Origin: an uncultured Clostridia bacterium
GTDB taxonomy: Bacteria; Bacillota; Clostridia; TANB77; CAG-508
Reading direction: 5' to 3'
Assembly (NCBI GenBank): GCA_947628605.1
Contig: CANRAM010000006.1
Location: 1-37,758, forward strand
Length of the DNA stretch: 37,758 bases
Positions within the stretch are counted from its first letter, which is position 1. Each line of letters opens with the position of its first letter. A model generated the notes under the pieces. That model made no database searches. It was not told where the DNA came from and worked only from the letters and a program-made list of their open reading frames with translations. Positions 1 through 10,015 of the stretch are shown here, piece by piece. The position numbers and the translations under genes were made by a program.

Positions 1-212
1 TATTCAATAAATTACCTCTTTTCTTATAATGTGTTTAAATTATACTACCTTTACTACCATTTTTCAATACATTTTTTTTCGTTACTTTTCAACATATTTG
101 ATAGTTTTTTATATCGTTTCATAATGCTATTTTCTTCTATTTTTCAAATTTTGAAAAATGTTACAATGTAACAAAATGTAACTTTAATTAATTTTTTTGA
201 AATTCTAAAATA

Positions 213-539
213 TTGCAATTACTGTCTTACAAGGTTTTACTTTACTATGAAGAATATGTTTGCTTAAAGCCTGATGGCTCATTAATAAAACCTGATTATG
301 TTACAAGACATTTTCCACTTTTACTAAAAAACAATGGCTTAAGGCATATCCGTTTTCACGATTTAAGACATTCTTGTGCTAGTTTATTGTTATCAAAAAA
401 TATACCTATGAAAGCTATTCAAGAATGGCTAGGTCATTCTGATTTTTCTACTACTGCTAATATATATGCTCATTTAGATATAAATTCTAAATTACTATCT
501 GCTGAAGCTATATCTTCTACATTTAGTTTTAAGGATTAA
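213..539 (+). pseudogene. Tyrosine recombinase (phage-type integrase), C-terminal fragment
   Basis: This is the last ~100 residues of a site-specific tyrosine recombinase, the class that integrates and excises prophages and integrative elements. Catalytic-domain motifs are visible: HDLRH (the Arg-His box), LGH two turns later, and the nucleophile Tyr in NIYAHLD near the C-terminus. The family is normally 350-400 residues; the DNA-binding N-terminal domain and the first catalytic Arg are absent. The only possible start is a TTG with no ribosome site, and the upstream 212 bases are very AT-rich without related sequence. It is best read as a decayed remnant of a mobile element. A hairpin follows the stop codon. 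The family is certain; loss of function is inferred. Confidence 0.85.
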
Positions 540-540
540 A

Positions 541-572
541 AAATCTAGCTTAGCAATTTCTAAACTAGATTT
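541..572. terminator. Hairpin after the integrase remnant
   Basis: Arms AAATCTAG (541-548) and CTAGATTT (565-572) are perfect complements, with a shorter inner TTAG/CTAA pairing. It lies just after the integrase stop and is followed by AT-rich but not purely U-rich sequence, so terminator function is likely but not sure. The remainder up to 706 shows nothing else recognisable. Confidence 0.5.
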
Positions 573-706
573 AATATATTTACAATTTTTCAAAATTTTT
601 ATTATATTTAATTAAAATTATACTTTGGTTAGATTTTAGTTAGATATTAAAAATAATTTTTCTAATATTTAAACCATCTATCCTTACAGTAAGAATAATT
701 TCAAAA

Positions 707-2074
707 CTATTTAAGGTTAAGCACCGCTACACACTCCACATGTGATGTATAAGGAAACATATCTACTGGTTGAAGTACTTTTACGGTATATTCTTCTTCT
801 AGTTTTTGTAAATCTCTTACTAACGTAGCAGGATTGCAACTTATATAAATTACTCTTTCTGCTTTATAGTTTAGTATATTTTGGATAGTAGTTTCATCTA
901 AGCCTTTTCTTGGAGGGTCTACAAATATTACATTTGGAATAACTTTTTTATTTGATACAATTTCATCAAGCACTTTTTCTACATCTCCGCAATAAAACTC
1001 TATGTTGTTAATACCGTTAATTCTTGCATTTTCTTTTGCATCAATAATAGCATCTTTTACTATTTCTATTCCATAAACTTGCTTTACTTTTTTAGAAGCA
1101 AATATGCCAATAGTTCCTATTCCACAATATAAATCTAATACTATGTCATTTTTATTGAGTTTTGCAAATTCAATTGCTAAATTATATAAAATTTCAGTTT
1201 GTATAGGATTAATTTGATAAAATGACATAGGCGAAATTTTGAACATAAAGTCACCTAGTTTATCCTCAATGTATCCATTACCATATAACACAACATTTTC
1301 TTGCCCCAAAATTACATTTGTATTTTTTGTGTTAATGTTTTTTACAATAGTTTTTATTTCTTTAAATTCTTGCAATAACTCATTTACAAGTTTATTTTCT
1401 TTTGGTATATTCCTTTTGTTTGTTACAAGTATGCACATTACTTCATTTGTGTAAATTGCAACTTTTATAACTATATGTCGTATTATACCTTTCCCTTGTT
1501 TTTCATCATATGGCTCAATATTATTTTTTCTCATAAACTCTATAATCCACTTTGCTATTTTTTGTGAAATCTTTGTATGTATTGCACATTCTTCAATTGA
1601 AATAATGTTATGCGTTCTTTTTGCATATACTCCTGTTATAATTTTTCCATCCTTATTACGACCAACAGGATATTGTGCTTTATTTCTATAATGAACTGGA
1701 TTTTCCATTCCTATAGTTTTTTTCACTTCTACATTTTCTTTTAACATCTTATTTACAAGATTTTGTACAATATCTCTTTTTAGTATTAAACTGTTTTGGT
1801 ATTTTATATGCCTTAAATTACATCCTCCACATCTACAATAAGTAGAGCAATCAACTATTGCTCTACTTGTGGATTTTTCTATAATTTCTAGAACCTTTGC
1901 ATATGCATATGAAGTTTTTGTTTTTAAAATTAAAATTTTAACCTTTTCGCCTTTTATTGCTCCAGGAATAAATATTGTATAATTATTTATTTTTGCAATT
2001 CCTTCTCCCTCATATCCATTATCTATTACAGTTACAATATATTCTTTATTTTTCTCTACTGGTATACTATCCAT
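707..2074 (-). CDS. rlmD: 23S rRNA (uracil-5-)-methyltransferase, RlmD/RumA family
   Basis: SAM-dependent enzyme that methylates C5 of a conserved uridine in 23S rRNA; in Gram-positives one enzyme (RlmCD) may serve two sites. The 455 residues match the family length. An N-terminal TRAM domain (about 1-60) is followed by the cysteine cluster CSTYCRCGGC typical of the [4Fe-4S] site. The SAM-binding motif DLYCGIGTIG is in the C-terminal half, then VDPPRKG, and finally SCNPATL with the catalytic cysteine. The ATG follows AGAGGAG at good spacing. It is 15 bases after the deacetylase gene and probably co-transcribed with it. RlmD, RlmC and TrmA paralogues are hard to separate by motif alone, so the exact uridine is inferred. 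Confidence 0.88.
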   Translation of the reverse strand: MDSIPVEKNKEYIVTVIDNGYEGEGIAKINNYTIFIPGAIKGEKVKILILKTKTSYAYAKVLEIIEKSTSRAIVDCSTYCRCGGCNLRHIKYQNSLILKRDIVQNLVNKMLKENVEVKKTIGMENPVHYRNKAQYPVGRNKDGKIITGVYAKRTHNIISIEECAIHTKISQKIAKWIIEFMRKNNIEPYDEKQGKGIIRHIVIKVAIYTNEVMCILVTNKRNIPKENKLVNELLQEFKEIKTIVKNINTKNTNVILGQENVVLYGNGYIEDKLGDFMFKISPMSFYQINPIQTEILYNLAIEFAKLNKNDIVLDLYCGIGTIGIFASKKVKQVYGIEIVKDAIIDAKENARINGINNIEFYCGDVEKVLDEIVSNKKVIPNVIFVDPPRKGLDETTIQNILNYKAERVIYISCNPATLVRDLQKLEEEYTVKVLQPVDMFPYTSHVECVAVLNLK

Positions 2075-2089
2075 TTTACTCCTCTTAAT

Positions 2090-3271
2090 TTATTTTACTG
2101 CTTCTTTAAAAGCAGACATCGATATTCCTTTTGAAATGCGAACTCGTGGTAGTGCATATTTATCTTGCCCTGGATACACTCTACCACCTTTAGTTGTAAA
2201 TGCCAATTTGTAGCCTGCATCTTTTAAAACTTTTTTTGTTGTATCATTATAATGCCCAAAAGGATAACAAAATATATTACAATTTCCTATTATATTCTTC
2301 GATGTTGTTACATCTTCTAGACCCTCTTTATAACTTAAATTAACAAATCTTCCCTTTCCATTTGTTCCTGCACGGTGCATATCGTGCGAATGTGATTCAA
2401 AGTCTAAATAACTAGATGCATAACTTTTAGGTAACCAATCTCCATTCCAACTTGTTACAACAAATGATGTAGCCTTTACATTATATTTTTCAATAATTGG
2501 AATCGCATATTTTATAAACGATGCATCTCCATCATCTATTGTAATAACAACACTATTGCTAGGCAAAGTTTTAGTTCCACTTACATAGTCTATAACTTCA
2601 CTCCAAGAAGGAAAATAAAAATTATTGTCCGATAAATATTTCATTTGCTCTTCAAATGCCGAAACAGACATCCAATTATTATCTGCTCCTTTCTCCCCAG
2701 CTTTATCATCATAGAAAAAATGATACATTAATACGGGAAGACCTCTTTTTGTATTACTTTTTTTGGTTTCTGTACTAGAGGTTGTTACAGTATTGTTTAT
2801 ATTAGATTTCGTGGTTGATTTTTTCTTTACAACAACTTTTCTAGTTATTTCTGTTTTATTCTCTGAACTATCTTTTACTGTATATGTAATATTATATGTA
2901 CCCTCTTTTTCCGTATTAACTTTACCAGTAATTAGTACATTATTCGTCACATCTCCATCAAAATCATCTTGTGCTATACAGCCTTCATCTTTATATTTAT
3001 CTCCTATATAAAGTTCTATCTCGCTTTTTCCTTTTAGTTCAATTTTAGGCGGAGTTGTATCTTTTATAACATCACTAACTTCGTTTGTAAGTGTATTTGC
3101 ATTATCTTCTAAATTTAATAGTACATTGCTATAGTCCTCATTATATGAAATTACTGTAACGTCTTTTTTATTATGTATAATAAATATAATTATTAGTAGT
3201 ATTAAAATTAACATAGATAATATAGTTATAATTCTTCTTGTGTTCAACTTTTTATGTTTCTTTTTATTCAA
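2090..3271 (-). CDS. Membrane-anchored polysaccharide deacetylase with Ig-like domain
   Basis: Predicted cell-surface enzyme of carbohydrate esterase family 4 (NodB fold), which removes acetyl groups from peptidoglycan or other amino-sugar polymers. A basic N-terminus precedes one hydrophobic segment (about residues 13-33), so the protein is anchored and faces outward. Residues about 70-150 form a DUF5011/HYR-like Ig domain (DTTPPKIEL, then DFDGDV and YTVKDSSEN). The catalytic domain starts near residue 178 (VLMYHFF). It shows TIDDGD (metal-binding Asp pair), SHSHDMH (metal-binding His motif) and CYPFGHY (a variant of the RxPY motif). 393 residues in all. The true substrate cannot be told from sequence. 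Confidence 0.85.
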   Translation of the reverse strand: MNKKKHKKLNTRRIITILSMLILILLIIIFIIHNKKDVTVISYNEDYSNVLLNLEDNANTLTNEVSDVIKDTTPPKIELKGKSEIELYIGDKYKDEGCIAQDDFDGDVTNNVLITGKVNTEKEGTYNITYTVKDSSENKTEITRKVVVKKKSTTKSNINNTVTTSSTETKKSNTKRGLPVLMYHFFYDDKAGEKGADNNWMSVSAFEEQMKYLSDNNFYFPSWSEVIDYVSGTKTLPSNSVVITIDDGDASFIKYAIPIIEKYNVKATSFVVTSWNGDWLPKSYASSYLDFESHSHDMHRAGTNGKGRFVNLSYKEGLEDVTTSKNIIGNCNIFCYPFGHYNDTTKKVLKDAGYKLAFTTKGGRVYPGQDKYALPRVRISKGISMSAFKEAVK

Positions 3272-3332
3272 AATTTATCACCCTTTTATTAATACTATTT
3301 ATGCAACTACAATATTCTTAAAAACTATTATT

Positions 3333-4841
3333 CTATTTATAATTTTTATCTACTTCCTTTAGCATAACATCGTGTGCACTTCCTTCTGCAATGCTTACTT
3401 CCGATACAAGAGTTAATCTTGCTTTTTTATGCAATTCTGGAATAGTTGTTGCTCCACAATTACACATAGTTGATTTAATTTTTGATACTGTAACTTCTAA
3501 GTTATCTTTTAAGCTTCCAGCATATGGAATATAAGAATCAACTCCTTCTTCAAATGATAACTTATTTTTATCTCCTCCAAGGTCATATCTTTGCCAATTT
3601 CTTGCGCGGTTTGAGCCTTCTCCCCAATATTCTTTTACATAAGTATTTCCTACTTTTAATACTTTTGTAGGGCTTTCATCAAATCTTGCAAAATATCTAC
3701 CCATCATAACAAAATCTGCTCCAAGAGCTAGTGCAATTGTAATATGGTGGTCGTGAACAATTCCTCCATCAGAACAAATAGGTATATATATACCTGTTTC
3801 TTCAAAATATTCATCACGTGCATTTACTACATCAATTAATGCACTAGCTTGACCACGACCTATTCCTTTGGTTTCTCTTGTTATACAAATAGAGCCACCT
3901 CCTACGCCAACTTTTATAAAGTCTGCTCCTGCTTCTGCTAAATATCTAAAACCTGCTTTATCTACTACATTTCCTGCTCCAATTTTTACACTATCTCCAT
4001 ATTTTTCTCTAACAAAATCTATAGTTTTCTTTTGCCATACTGAAAATCCATCAGAAGAATCCATACAAATTAAGTCTACTCCAGCTTCTACTAATGCTGG
4101 AATTCTTTCTTCATAATCTCTTGTATTAATTCCCGCACCTACAACATATCTTTTATTTTCATCAAGCAAAGAGTTTGGATTATTCTTTCTTTCTTCATAA
4201 TCTCTTCTGAATACTAAATATTTTAAGTTTCCTTCTTCTGTAAGTATTGGCAAACAATTTATTTTATTTTCCCAAATTATATCATTAGCTTCAGATAATG
4301 ATATTCCTTTTTTGGCAGAAATTACATTTTCTGCTTTTGTCATAAACTCATCAATTGGAGCATCTTGGTTGTCTCTTGTTATTCTATAATCTTTATCTGT
4401 AACAATTCCTAAGAATTTTCCTGTTGCTGTTCCATCTTCTGTTACAATAACTGTAGAATGACCTGTTGTTTTTACAAGCTCTATAACTTCTCTTAAAGTT
4501 GTTCCACTTTTTACATTAGAATCGCTAATAACAAACCCTGCCTTATGTTTTTTTACGTGATAAACCATTTTCGCTTGTGATTCTATAGATTGTGCACCAT
4601 AAATAAATGCAACTCCTCCTTCTCTTGCAAGGGCAATTCCCATTTCTTCTCCTGAAACAGATTGCATAATTGCTGATACCATTGGTACATTTGCATAATA
4701 TTTTGGTTCTTCTCCCTTTTTATATTTTACAAGTGGTGTTTTTAAAGAAACTTTATTAGGTATACATTCTTCAGTTGTTAAATTTGGTAACAATAAAAAT
4801 TCATTGAAAGTTCTTGAAATATCTTTTAGAATTTCTGCCAT
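3333..4841 (-). CDS. guaB: Inosine-5'-monophosphate dehydrogenase
   Basis: Oxidises IMP to XMP with NAD+, the committed step of GMP synthesis in the cytosol. 502 residues, normal length. Two CBS domains interrupt the (beta/alpha)8 barrel at about residues 105-225 ([11 protein letters not shown], then [11 protein letters not shown]). The active-site loop [15 protein letters not shown] near residue 320 carries the catalytic Cys. The mobile-flap region and a C-terminal pair of cysteines (MCNCG) follow. AGGAGG sits just before the ATG. A good promoter (-35 at 4958-4963, -10 at 4935-4940) stands between ackA and guaB, so it has its own transcription start. Confidence 0.95.
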   Translation of the reverse strand: MAEILKDISRTFNEFLLLPNLTTEECIPNKVSLKTPLVKYKKGEEPKYYANVPMVSAIMQSVSGEEMGIALAREGGVAFIYGAQSIESQAKMVYHVKKHKAGFVISDSNVKSGTTLREVIELVKTTGHSTVIVTEDGTATGKFLGIVTDKDYRITRDNQDAPIDEFMTKAENVISAKKGISLSEANDIIWENKINCLPILTEEGNLKYLVFRRDYEERKNNPNSLLDENKRYVVGAGINTRDYEERIPALVEAGVDLICMDSSDGFSVWQKKTIDFVREKYGDSVKIGAGNVVDKAGFRYLAEAGADFIKVGVGGGSICITRETKGIGRGQASALIDVVNARDEYFEETGIYIPICSDGGIVHDHHITIALALGADFVMMGRYFARFDESPTKVLKVGNTYVKEYWGEGSNRARNWQRYDLGGDKNKLSFEEGVDSYIPYAGSLKDNLEVTVSKIKSTMCNCGATTIPELHKKARLTLVSEVSIAEGSAHDVMLKEVDKNYK

Positions 4842-4870
4842 ATTTATTCCTCCTTAATTATTAATAATAT

Positions 4871-4900
4871 GAATGAAGCGTTTCCGCCTCATTCTTTTTT
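4871..4900 (+). terminator. Hairpin with T-run (plus orientation) in the guaB leader
   Basis: GAATGAAGCG and CGCCTCATTC pair with one mismatch around a TTTC loop (4871-4894), and TTTTTT follows on the plus strand. In plus orientation this resembles an intrinsic terminator, yet both flanking genes are on the minus strand. It may stop antisense transcription, or act as leader structure in the guaB mRNA. Confidence 0.4.
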
Positions 4901-4934
4901 GTTATGTATATTGCTTATTATTAACATATTTAAT

Positions 4935-4963
4935 ATTATACTACATTATTTAGTTTATGTAAA
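4935..4963 (-). promoter_or_regulatory. guaB promoter
   Basis: On the minus strand TTTACA (4958-4963), a 17-base spacer and TATAAT (4935-4940) form a near-consensus housekeeping promoter about 95 bases before the guaB start. Confidence 0.75.
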
Positions 4964-4974
4964 CGTTTTTTTTA

Positions 4975-6166
4975 CTATTTTATTAATTTTTCTGTTTCTT
5001 TAGCAATCATTAATTCTTCATTTGTTGGGATTACATAAACTTTTATTTTTGAATAATCTTTTGAAATTAATTTTTCCTCACTCCTAATATTGTTTCTGTC
5101 TTCATCAATTTCAACTCCCATAAATGTTAATTGATTACAAATACCTTTTCTAATGTTAATTTGATTTTCTCCTACTCCTCCTGTAAATACTATAGCATCT
5201 ATACCATTCATTGCTACTGCATATCTAGCTATATATTGTGCAATTGCATATTTAAAACTATTTATAGCAATTACAGCTCTTTTATTACCAGTCATAGATT
5301 CATTTTCGATAACCCTAAAGTCTGGTGCAAGTCCTGAAATTCCTTGAACTCCAGATTTTTTATTTAATATATCTTCTACTTCTCCGTGCTGTTTTTCCTT
5401 CTTTTTTCATAATAAAAGTTACCACAGATGGGTCTAAATCTCCACTTCTAGTTACCATTGGTATTCCTGCAAGTGGTGTAAGCCCCATACTTGTTTCAAC
5501 GCTTTTTCCTCCTTGAACTGCACAAATACTAGACCCTTGACCCAAATGGCAAGTAACAATTTTCAAATTTTCTATTGGTTTATTTTCAATTTCTGCAAGT
5601 CTTTTTGAAACATACATATGAGATGTTCCGTGGAAACCATATTTTCTTATTCCATATTTCTCATAATATTCATATGGTATTGGATAAATATATCTTTCTT
5701 CTGGAATTGTTTGATGAAATGCTGTATCAAAAACTCCTACCATTGGTTTTCCTGGCATTACTTTTTTGCAAGCTTCTATACCAATTATTCCTGCTGGATT
5801 ATGTAATGGTGCAAGTTCTGTACAGTCTTTTAATACTTGTATTACTTCATCTGTAATTATTACAGATTCGGCAATTTTTTCTCCTCCGTGAACTAATCTA
5901 TGACCTATTGCATTTATTTCATCTAATGAATCAATTACTTTATATTCTGGATTAATTAATTGCTTTAATGTAAAGTCTACAGCTTCTTCGTGATTTTTTG
6001 CTGGATGTACTATTTCAATTTTTTGGCCATTTACTTTATGTGTTATAAAGGCTTCTTCTTCACCTATTCTTTCATATTTTCCTGATGCTAAAACTTCTTC
6101 GCTTTCCATATCAATTAGCTGATATTTAAGAGATGAGCTTCCGCAATTTAATACTAATATTTTCAT
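4975..6166 (-). CDS. ackA: Acetate kinase, interrupted by a +1 frameshift at CGG
   Basis: Converts acetyl phosphate and ADP to acetate and ATP; with pta just upstream it forms the acetate branch of fermentation. Family motifs: NCGSSSLKY at the N-terminus, [26 protein letters not shown], and in the second part FTGGVGENQ. The reading frame breaks at codon CGG (5384-5386). Read straight on, it stops at 5360 after a nonsense tail. Skipping the C gives GCA-GGA-GAA-GTA (A G E V) and continues through [10 protein letters not shown] to 4975. The restored protein is 396 residues, the normal length, and every downstream motif is intact. That argues for decoding through the shift instead of decay. ATG with AGGAGG-like site. 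Confidence 0.93.
5384..5386 (-). other. +1 frameshift site at CGG in ackA
   Basis: Codons read GCA-CGG-AGA in frame 0; the family sequence continues only as GCA-(C)-GGA-GAA, giving glycine. One of six identical cases in the window. Confidence 0.85.
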
Positions 6167-6232
6167 TAGTTACCTCCTAGTAAAATTTTTTATTATTATA
6201 ACATTTATAAAATAAGTTGTAAACTATAATTT

Positions 6233-7234
6233 TTATTTGTTTAGAATTGCTTGTACTGCTGTTATAGCAACAACTCCTACAATATCTTTAGCACTACATC
6301 CACGAGATAGGTCATTAACTGGTTTTGCAATTCCTTGGCATAATGGACCATATGCTTCTGCTTTTGCAAGCCTTTGAACTAATTTATATCCAATGTTTCC
6401 AGCATCTAAATTTGGAAATATTAGTGTATTTGCATTTCCTGCTACTGTGCTATTTGGTGCTTTTGATTTTGCTACTTCTTTAATTATTGCTGAATCTAGT
6501 TGAAGTTCTCCATCTACTTGAATTTCTGGTGCTTTTTGTTTTACATAGTTTGTTGCTTCTATTACTTTATTGGTTGCATCTGATTTTGCACTTCCATATG
6601 TTGAATATGAAAGCATAGCAACTTTAGCTTCTTTTCCAGTAAGGCTTTCAAAGCTTTTTGCTGACGATATTGCAATTTCTGCTAGTTCTTCTGAGTTTGG
6701 ATATGAATTTAAACCACAATCTGAAAATACAAAAGTTCCATTTTCTCCTAGCTCGCAGTTTGGAACAAGCATTAGAAAAAATGCTGAAACTAATTTTGTA
6801 TTTGGTGCTGTTTTTAATATTTGTAATGCTGGTCTTAGTGTATCGGCTGTTGAATGAATAGCTCCTGAAACAAGACCATCACAGTCTCCTTGTTTTAACA
6901 TCATCATTCCATAATATACTGTATCTTTTGTTAATTCTTTGGCTTTATCATAATCTAATCCTTTTTCTTTTCTTAACTCATATAATTTCTTTGCATATTC
7001 TTCATATTTATCAGATTCTATTGGATTTATTATTGTAGCTGAATGCACATCACATCCATTTTCTTGTGCTTTTTTTAATATTTCTTCTTTATTTCCTAAT
7101 AATATAATGTTACAAAATCCTTCTTTTAAAATTGTATCTGTTGCTTGTAATATTCTTATGTCTGTGGCTTCTGGTAATACTATTGTTTTTTTATTTTTTC
7201 TTGCTTTATCTTTTATTTCATCTATAAACGACAT
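6233..7234 (-). CDS. pta: Phosphate acetyltransferase
   Basis: Transfers the acetyl group of acetyl-CoA to phosphate, giving acetyl phosphate for AckA. The 333-residue short (single-domain) form of the family is complete. Motifs include VLPEATDIRIL near the N-terminus, GDCDGLVSGA, FSDCGLN, LSYSTYGSAK and GNANTLIFPNLDAGN towards the end. The start at 7234 is chosen because GGAGGAAG lies 7 bases before it; a longer in-frame reading from 7291 has no such site. It lies 66 bases before ackA, and the two form a pta-ackA unit with its own promoter. Confidence 0.94.
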   Translation of the reverse strand: MSFIDEIKDKARKNKKTIVLPEATDIRILQATDTILKEGFCNIILLGNKEEILKKAQENGCDVHSATIINPIESDKYEEYAKKLYELRKEKGLDYDKAKELTKDTVYYGMMMLKQGDCDGLVSGAIHSTADTLRPALQILKTAPNTKLVSAFFLMLVPNCELGENGTFVFSDCGLNSYPNSEELAEIAISSAKSFESLTGKEAKVAMLSYSTYGSAKSDATNKVIEATNYVKQKAPEIQVDGELQLDSAIIKEVAKSKAPNSTVAGNANTLIFPNLDAGNIGYKLVQRLAKAEAYGPLCQGIAKPVNDLSRGCSAKDIVGVVAITAVQAILNK

Positions 7235-7264
7235 TTTTTCTTCCTCCATAAAAAATATAATATT

Positions 7265-7293
7265 ATTATATCTTTTATTTAAAAAAAGCACAA
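7265..7293 (-). promoter_or_regulatory. pta-ackA promoter
   Basis: Minus strand TTGTGC (7288-7293), 17-base spacer, TATAAT (7265-7270), about 30 bases before the pta start. Confidence 0.65.
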
Positions 7294-7328
7294 TATTTTT
7301 TTTAAAATCTGTTTATTTTCATACATAC

Positions 7329-7367
7329 ACGAAGAAACACATCTAAAAATCAGATGTGTTTCTTCGT
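7329..7367. repeat. Perfect 16-bp inverted repeat
   Basis: Arms at 7329-7344 and 7352-7367 (ACGAAGAAACACATCT and its complement) enclose a 7-base loop. It is immediately 3' of the foreign-looking gene at 7371 and upstream of the pta promoter. No T-run follows on the minus strand, so it is not a standard terminator. It may be the end of a small acquired segment or an RNA-stability hairpin. Confidence 0.75.
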
Positions 7368-7370
7368 AAA

Positions 7371-7883
7371 TTAACGGAAATATAAGCTACACATAGCTGT
7401 TGAAATCTTCGCATACATTCTATAGAACTCCTCATCATTATGCGGATCAGCAGAACTCATATGCATACCAATTTCATTGTACCACTCCCAAGTGTTATCT
7501 TGGGTTACCGAGAGAAAACCACTCGGGTACGTCGGCATCACTATTTGAATCCTTTCTCCGCACACCTCCAGAATTTTCAGCACCAGTACTTCCGTTCGAT
7601 GTACCTGTTTAAAGCAACACAACTCAACTCTTTGAGATGTTGCCCTTAAGGTGCGTTTCAGCACCCTCATTACTAACTCTAAGGATATTATACTGTCAAA
7701 TGATAATATAAAATCTTCAAAGTCTCCAAAGGTGCTTGGATTGTCGGCTTCCTCGAGGCTATCCGGAATCTGCGCTGTTATTTCCAGCCGCTCGCCGTTT
7801 GGTGTGTTGTATGTGCACCTATACTCCAGTGCATCATACTTACTTTCTAAATGCTTTTTCTCTTTGATTAACTCCCGTTCCAT
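7371..7883 (-). CDS. Unrecognised 170-aa protein, GC-richer and probably acquired
   Basis: I do not recognise a family. The 170-residue protein is charged and soluble-looking, with no signal peptide or membrane segment. It has an acidic N-terminal third (SLEEADNPSTFGDFEDF), a basic centre (RVLKRTLRATSQRVEL) with Cys-Cys, and a C-terminal half rich in aromatic residues (DNTWEWYNEIG). Base composition is clearly higher in G+C than the neighbours (near half G+C around 7741-7800). It uses codons rare elsewhere here, including an ordinary in-frame CGG at 7788-7790. AGGAGG precedes the ATG. A perfect inverted repeat follows its stop. These traits suggest recent horizontal transfer. Confidence 0.6.
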   Translation of the reverse strand: MERELIKEKKHLESKYDALEYRCTYNTPNGERLEITAQIPDSLEEADNPSTFGDFEDFILSFDSIISLELVMRVLKRTLRATSQRVELCCFKQVHRTEVLVLKILEVCGERIQIVMPTYPSGFLSVTQDNTWEWYNEIGMHMSSADPHNDEEFYRMYAKISTAMCSLYFR

Positions 7884-7968
7884 ATTTTTTTTCCTCCTTT
7901 TTCTAATCCTTTATTGGATACTATATTAATTATACATAAAAAATCCTTTTATGTCAATGTTATGTAAA

Positions 7969-8280
7969 TTAAATTTGCTTACTACTTAATTGTATTATTA
8001 AATCCATATTATCATCTTGGGCTGCTTTATTTTTTCTTATTGCACCACATTTTTTGCATTTGTGTATAATTACATAGCCTTTTTTTGAATCTATTTCAAG
8101 AGCTACAGGCTCTAAATCTCCGTGGCATTTTTCTTGTCTATCACCTGGGTTTATATCAACGTGTTTTGAATGTAAACAATATGGGCAATGGTTACGACAC
8201 GAATATCCTAGTTTTGAAACTTTTTTACCGCAGTTATCACATATAAATTCTTCATCAATTTCTGTAAATTTACTTATCAT
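7969..8280 (-). CDS. RNHCP-domain zinc-ribbon protein
   Basis: Small soluble protein (103 residues from the ATG at 8280) named for its RNHCP motif, visible in SCRNHCPYC. The cysteines form CDNCGKK, CRNHCPYC and a later CKKCG, so two zinc ribbons are likely. Proteins of this family are widespread in Firmicutes with no assigned role; RNA or DNA binding is a guess from the zinc ribbons. The start at 8280 (ATG, with AGAGAG before it) is preferred over an in-frame TTG six codons earlier. It lies just after the kinase-like gene and may be co-transcribed with it. Confidence 0.75.
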   Translation of the reverse strand: MISKFTEIDEEFICDNCGKKVSKLGYSCRNHCPYCLHSKHVDINPGDRQEKCHGDLEPVALEIDSKKGYVIIHKCKKCGAIRKNKAAQDDNMDLIIQLSSKQI

Positions 8281-8311
8281 ATCGTTCTCTCTTTTCAATT
8301 ATTATATATTT

Positions 8312-9953
8312 TTAATAAGCAAGTAAACTTCCTCCAATAAACTCCCTTATTAATGAAATTTTAGATATATTATCTTGTGGTATAGATTCAAAATATGTTA
8401 ATAATCTAATTAGCCTTGTGGCTTCTGCATATTCTGGTTCTGTATTTTTTATCTCTTTTAGTAACGGTATTGCATAATCCTTTAATACTCCTAATTCGTA
8501 TATTAGTGATGAATTAAACATAACATCTGCTTCTTCTTGAAATGGATAAATATATGCTTCTTCTCCTCTATTTACAGAATACCACATTCTTATTGTATGA
8601 CGTGCATCATATCCTCTAAATTGATTGTCTCTTACAATTCTTCTTATTAAACGTGTATCAGTTGTTGAAATTCTATTGTAATAATCAATATTAAGTACTG
8701 TTAATGCACTAATGTATATTTTAAATTTTTGCTCTTTGGGAATTTCATTTGTTAGTTTATCGTTTAAGCAGTGTATTCCTTCAATTACTAATACCTCATC
8801 GTCTTCTAGTTTTAACATATTTCCGCAAATATTTCTTTCTTCCTTCGTTAAAATCGAATATTGGCATTTCTACTTCTTCGCCGTTTAATAATTTAGTTAA
8901 ATGTTCATTAAATAATTTTAAATCTATAGCTTCTATGCATTCAAAATCATAGTTGCCAAACTCATCTTTAGGGTTTTGTTCTCTTTCTACAAAATAATTA
9001 TCAACCGAAATTGTTACTGGCTTTTTACCATTTAGCCTTAATTGCATTCCTAGTCGCTTTGCAAATGTTGTTTTTCCTGATGAAGATGGCCCTGCAATTA
9101 ACACCATTTTTACTTGTTTATTATTTACTATTTTGTCCGCTATATCAGATATTTTTTTCTCGTGTAATGCTTCTGATAATAAAATAGCATCTGTTGCATT
9201 ATCTTTTTTTACTTCTTTGTTTAGCCTATGTATGGTGTTAATTCCAATTACTTTATATATGTCTTCATAATCATCTAAAGTAGCAAGTAGTTTTTTATTT
9301 TCTACAAATGGACTTAGTTTTGTAGGCGTTTTCCAATTAGGATATCTAACAATAAATCCATCTTTATATTTTACTATATCAAATATTTTTGTATATCCTG
9401 TTGAAATAGGCATTACTCCATAAAAGTAGTTATAATAATCTTCACAATAATATAAAGATGCTCCATATTCGTGGTTTGTATCTATTTGCAATTTTCCTTT
9501 TAATGTCTTTTCTTTTTCATAAAATTTTTCTGCCTCTTCTTTAGTCATTTTTACTTTTGTTATTGGTAAATCTTTTTTTATAATATCTTCCATTCTTTCT
9601 TTTACTTTTTGTATCATTTCATCTGTCATTTTCATATTATCTAATTCACAAAACATAGCATTTGATAATTGATAATTCACAGTTAATAGTGCTTCTGGGT
9701 ATAACTCATTTAAGGCTTTAGCCATAATATACATAATTCCTCTAATATAAATCATCATACCATCTTTTGAATTTAAATCTATTAACTCAATTTTTGCATC
9801 TTGGTTTAATTCTAGTTCTAAGCTTCTAACTTCATTGTTGCACATACAAGCTATAACTTCCGTTTTAGCATTTTTTATTTCGTTTTTTAATAACTCATTT
9901 ACTTTTATATTTTTATCTACTTCATATATTTTATTTTCATAAGTTATTTTCAT
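8312..9953 (-). CDS. TGS-domain nucleoside (uridine) kinase-like protein, +1 frameshift at CGG
   Basis: Family of ~550-residue proteins that join a TGS/threonyl-tRNA-synthetase-like N-terminal part (first ~270 residues) to a phosphoribulokinase/uridine kinase domain. The P-loop GPSSSGKTTFAKRL is clear, followed by SVDNYFVER and, after the break, VIEGIHCLND and the RDNQFRGYDA region. It probably phosphorylates a nucleoside; the substrate is not known from sequence. The frame breaks at CGG (8823-8825). Skipping the C turns TTG-CGG-AAA into TTG-GGA-AAT-ATG, restoring the family's KYLGN motif. Restored length is about 546 residues. The ATG at 9953 is chosen because AAAGGA sits 9 bases upstream. 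Confidence 0.82.
8823..8825 (-). other. +1 frameshift site at CGG in the kinase-like gene
   Basis: TTG-CGG-AAA in frame 0 leads to a stop five codons on (KTRRR then stop). Skipping the C gives L-G-N-M and continues into the kinase domain. The glycine is a conserved position. Confidence 0.85.
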
Positions 9954-9986
9954 ACTTTTCATTCCTTTACAAAAAATTATAAATTG

Positions 9987-10015
9987 ATTTTATCATAGTA
10001 TTATTTTTTAAGCAA
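9987..10015 (-). promoter_or_regulatory. Promoter of the kinase-like gene
   Basis: Minus strand TTGCTT (10010-10015), 17-base spacer, TAAAAT (9987-9992), 33 bases before the chosen start. Confidence 0.6.
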
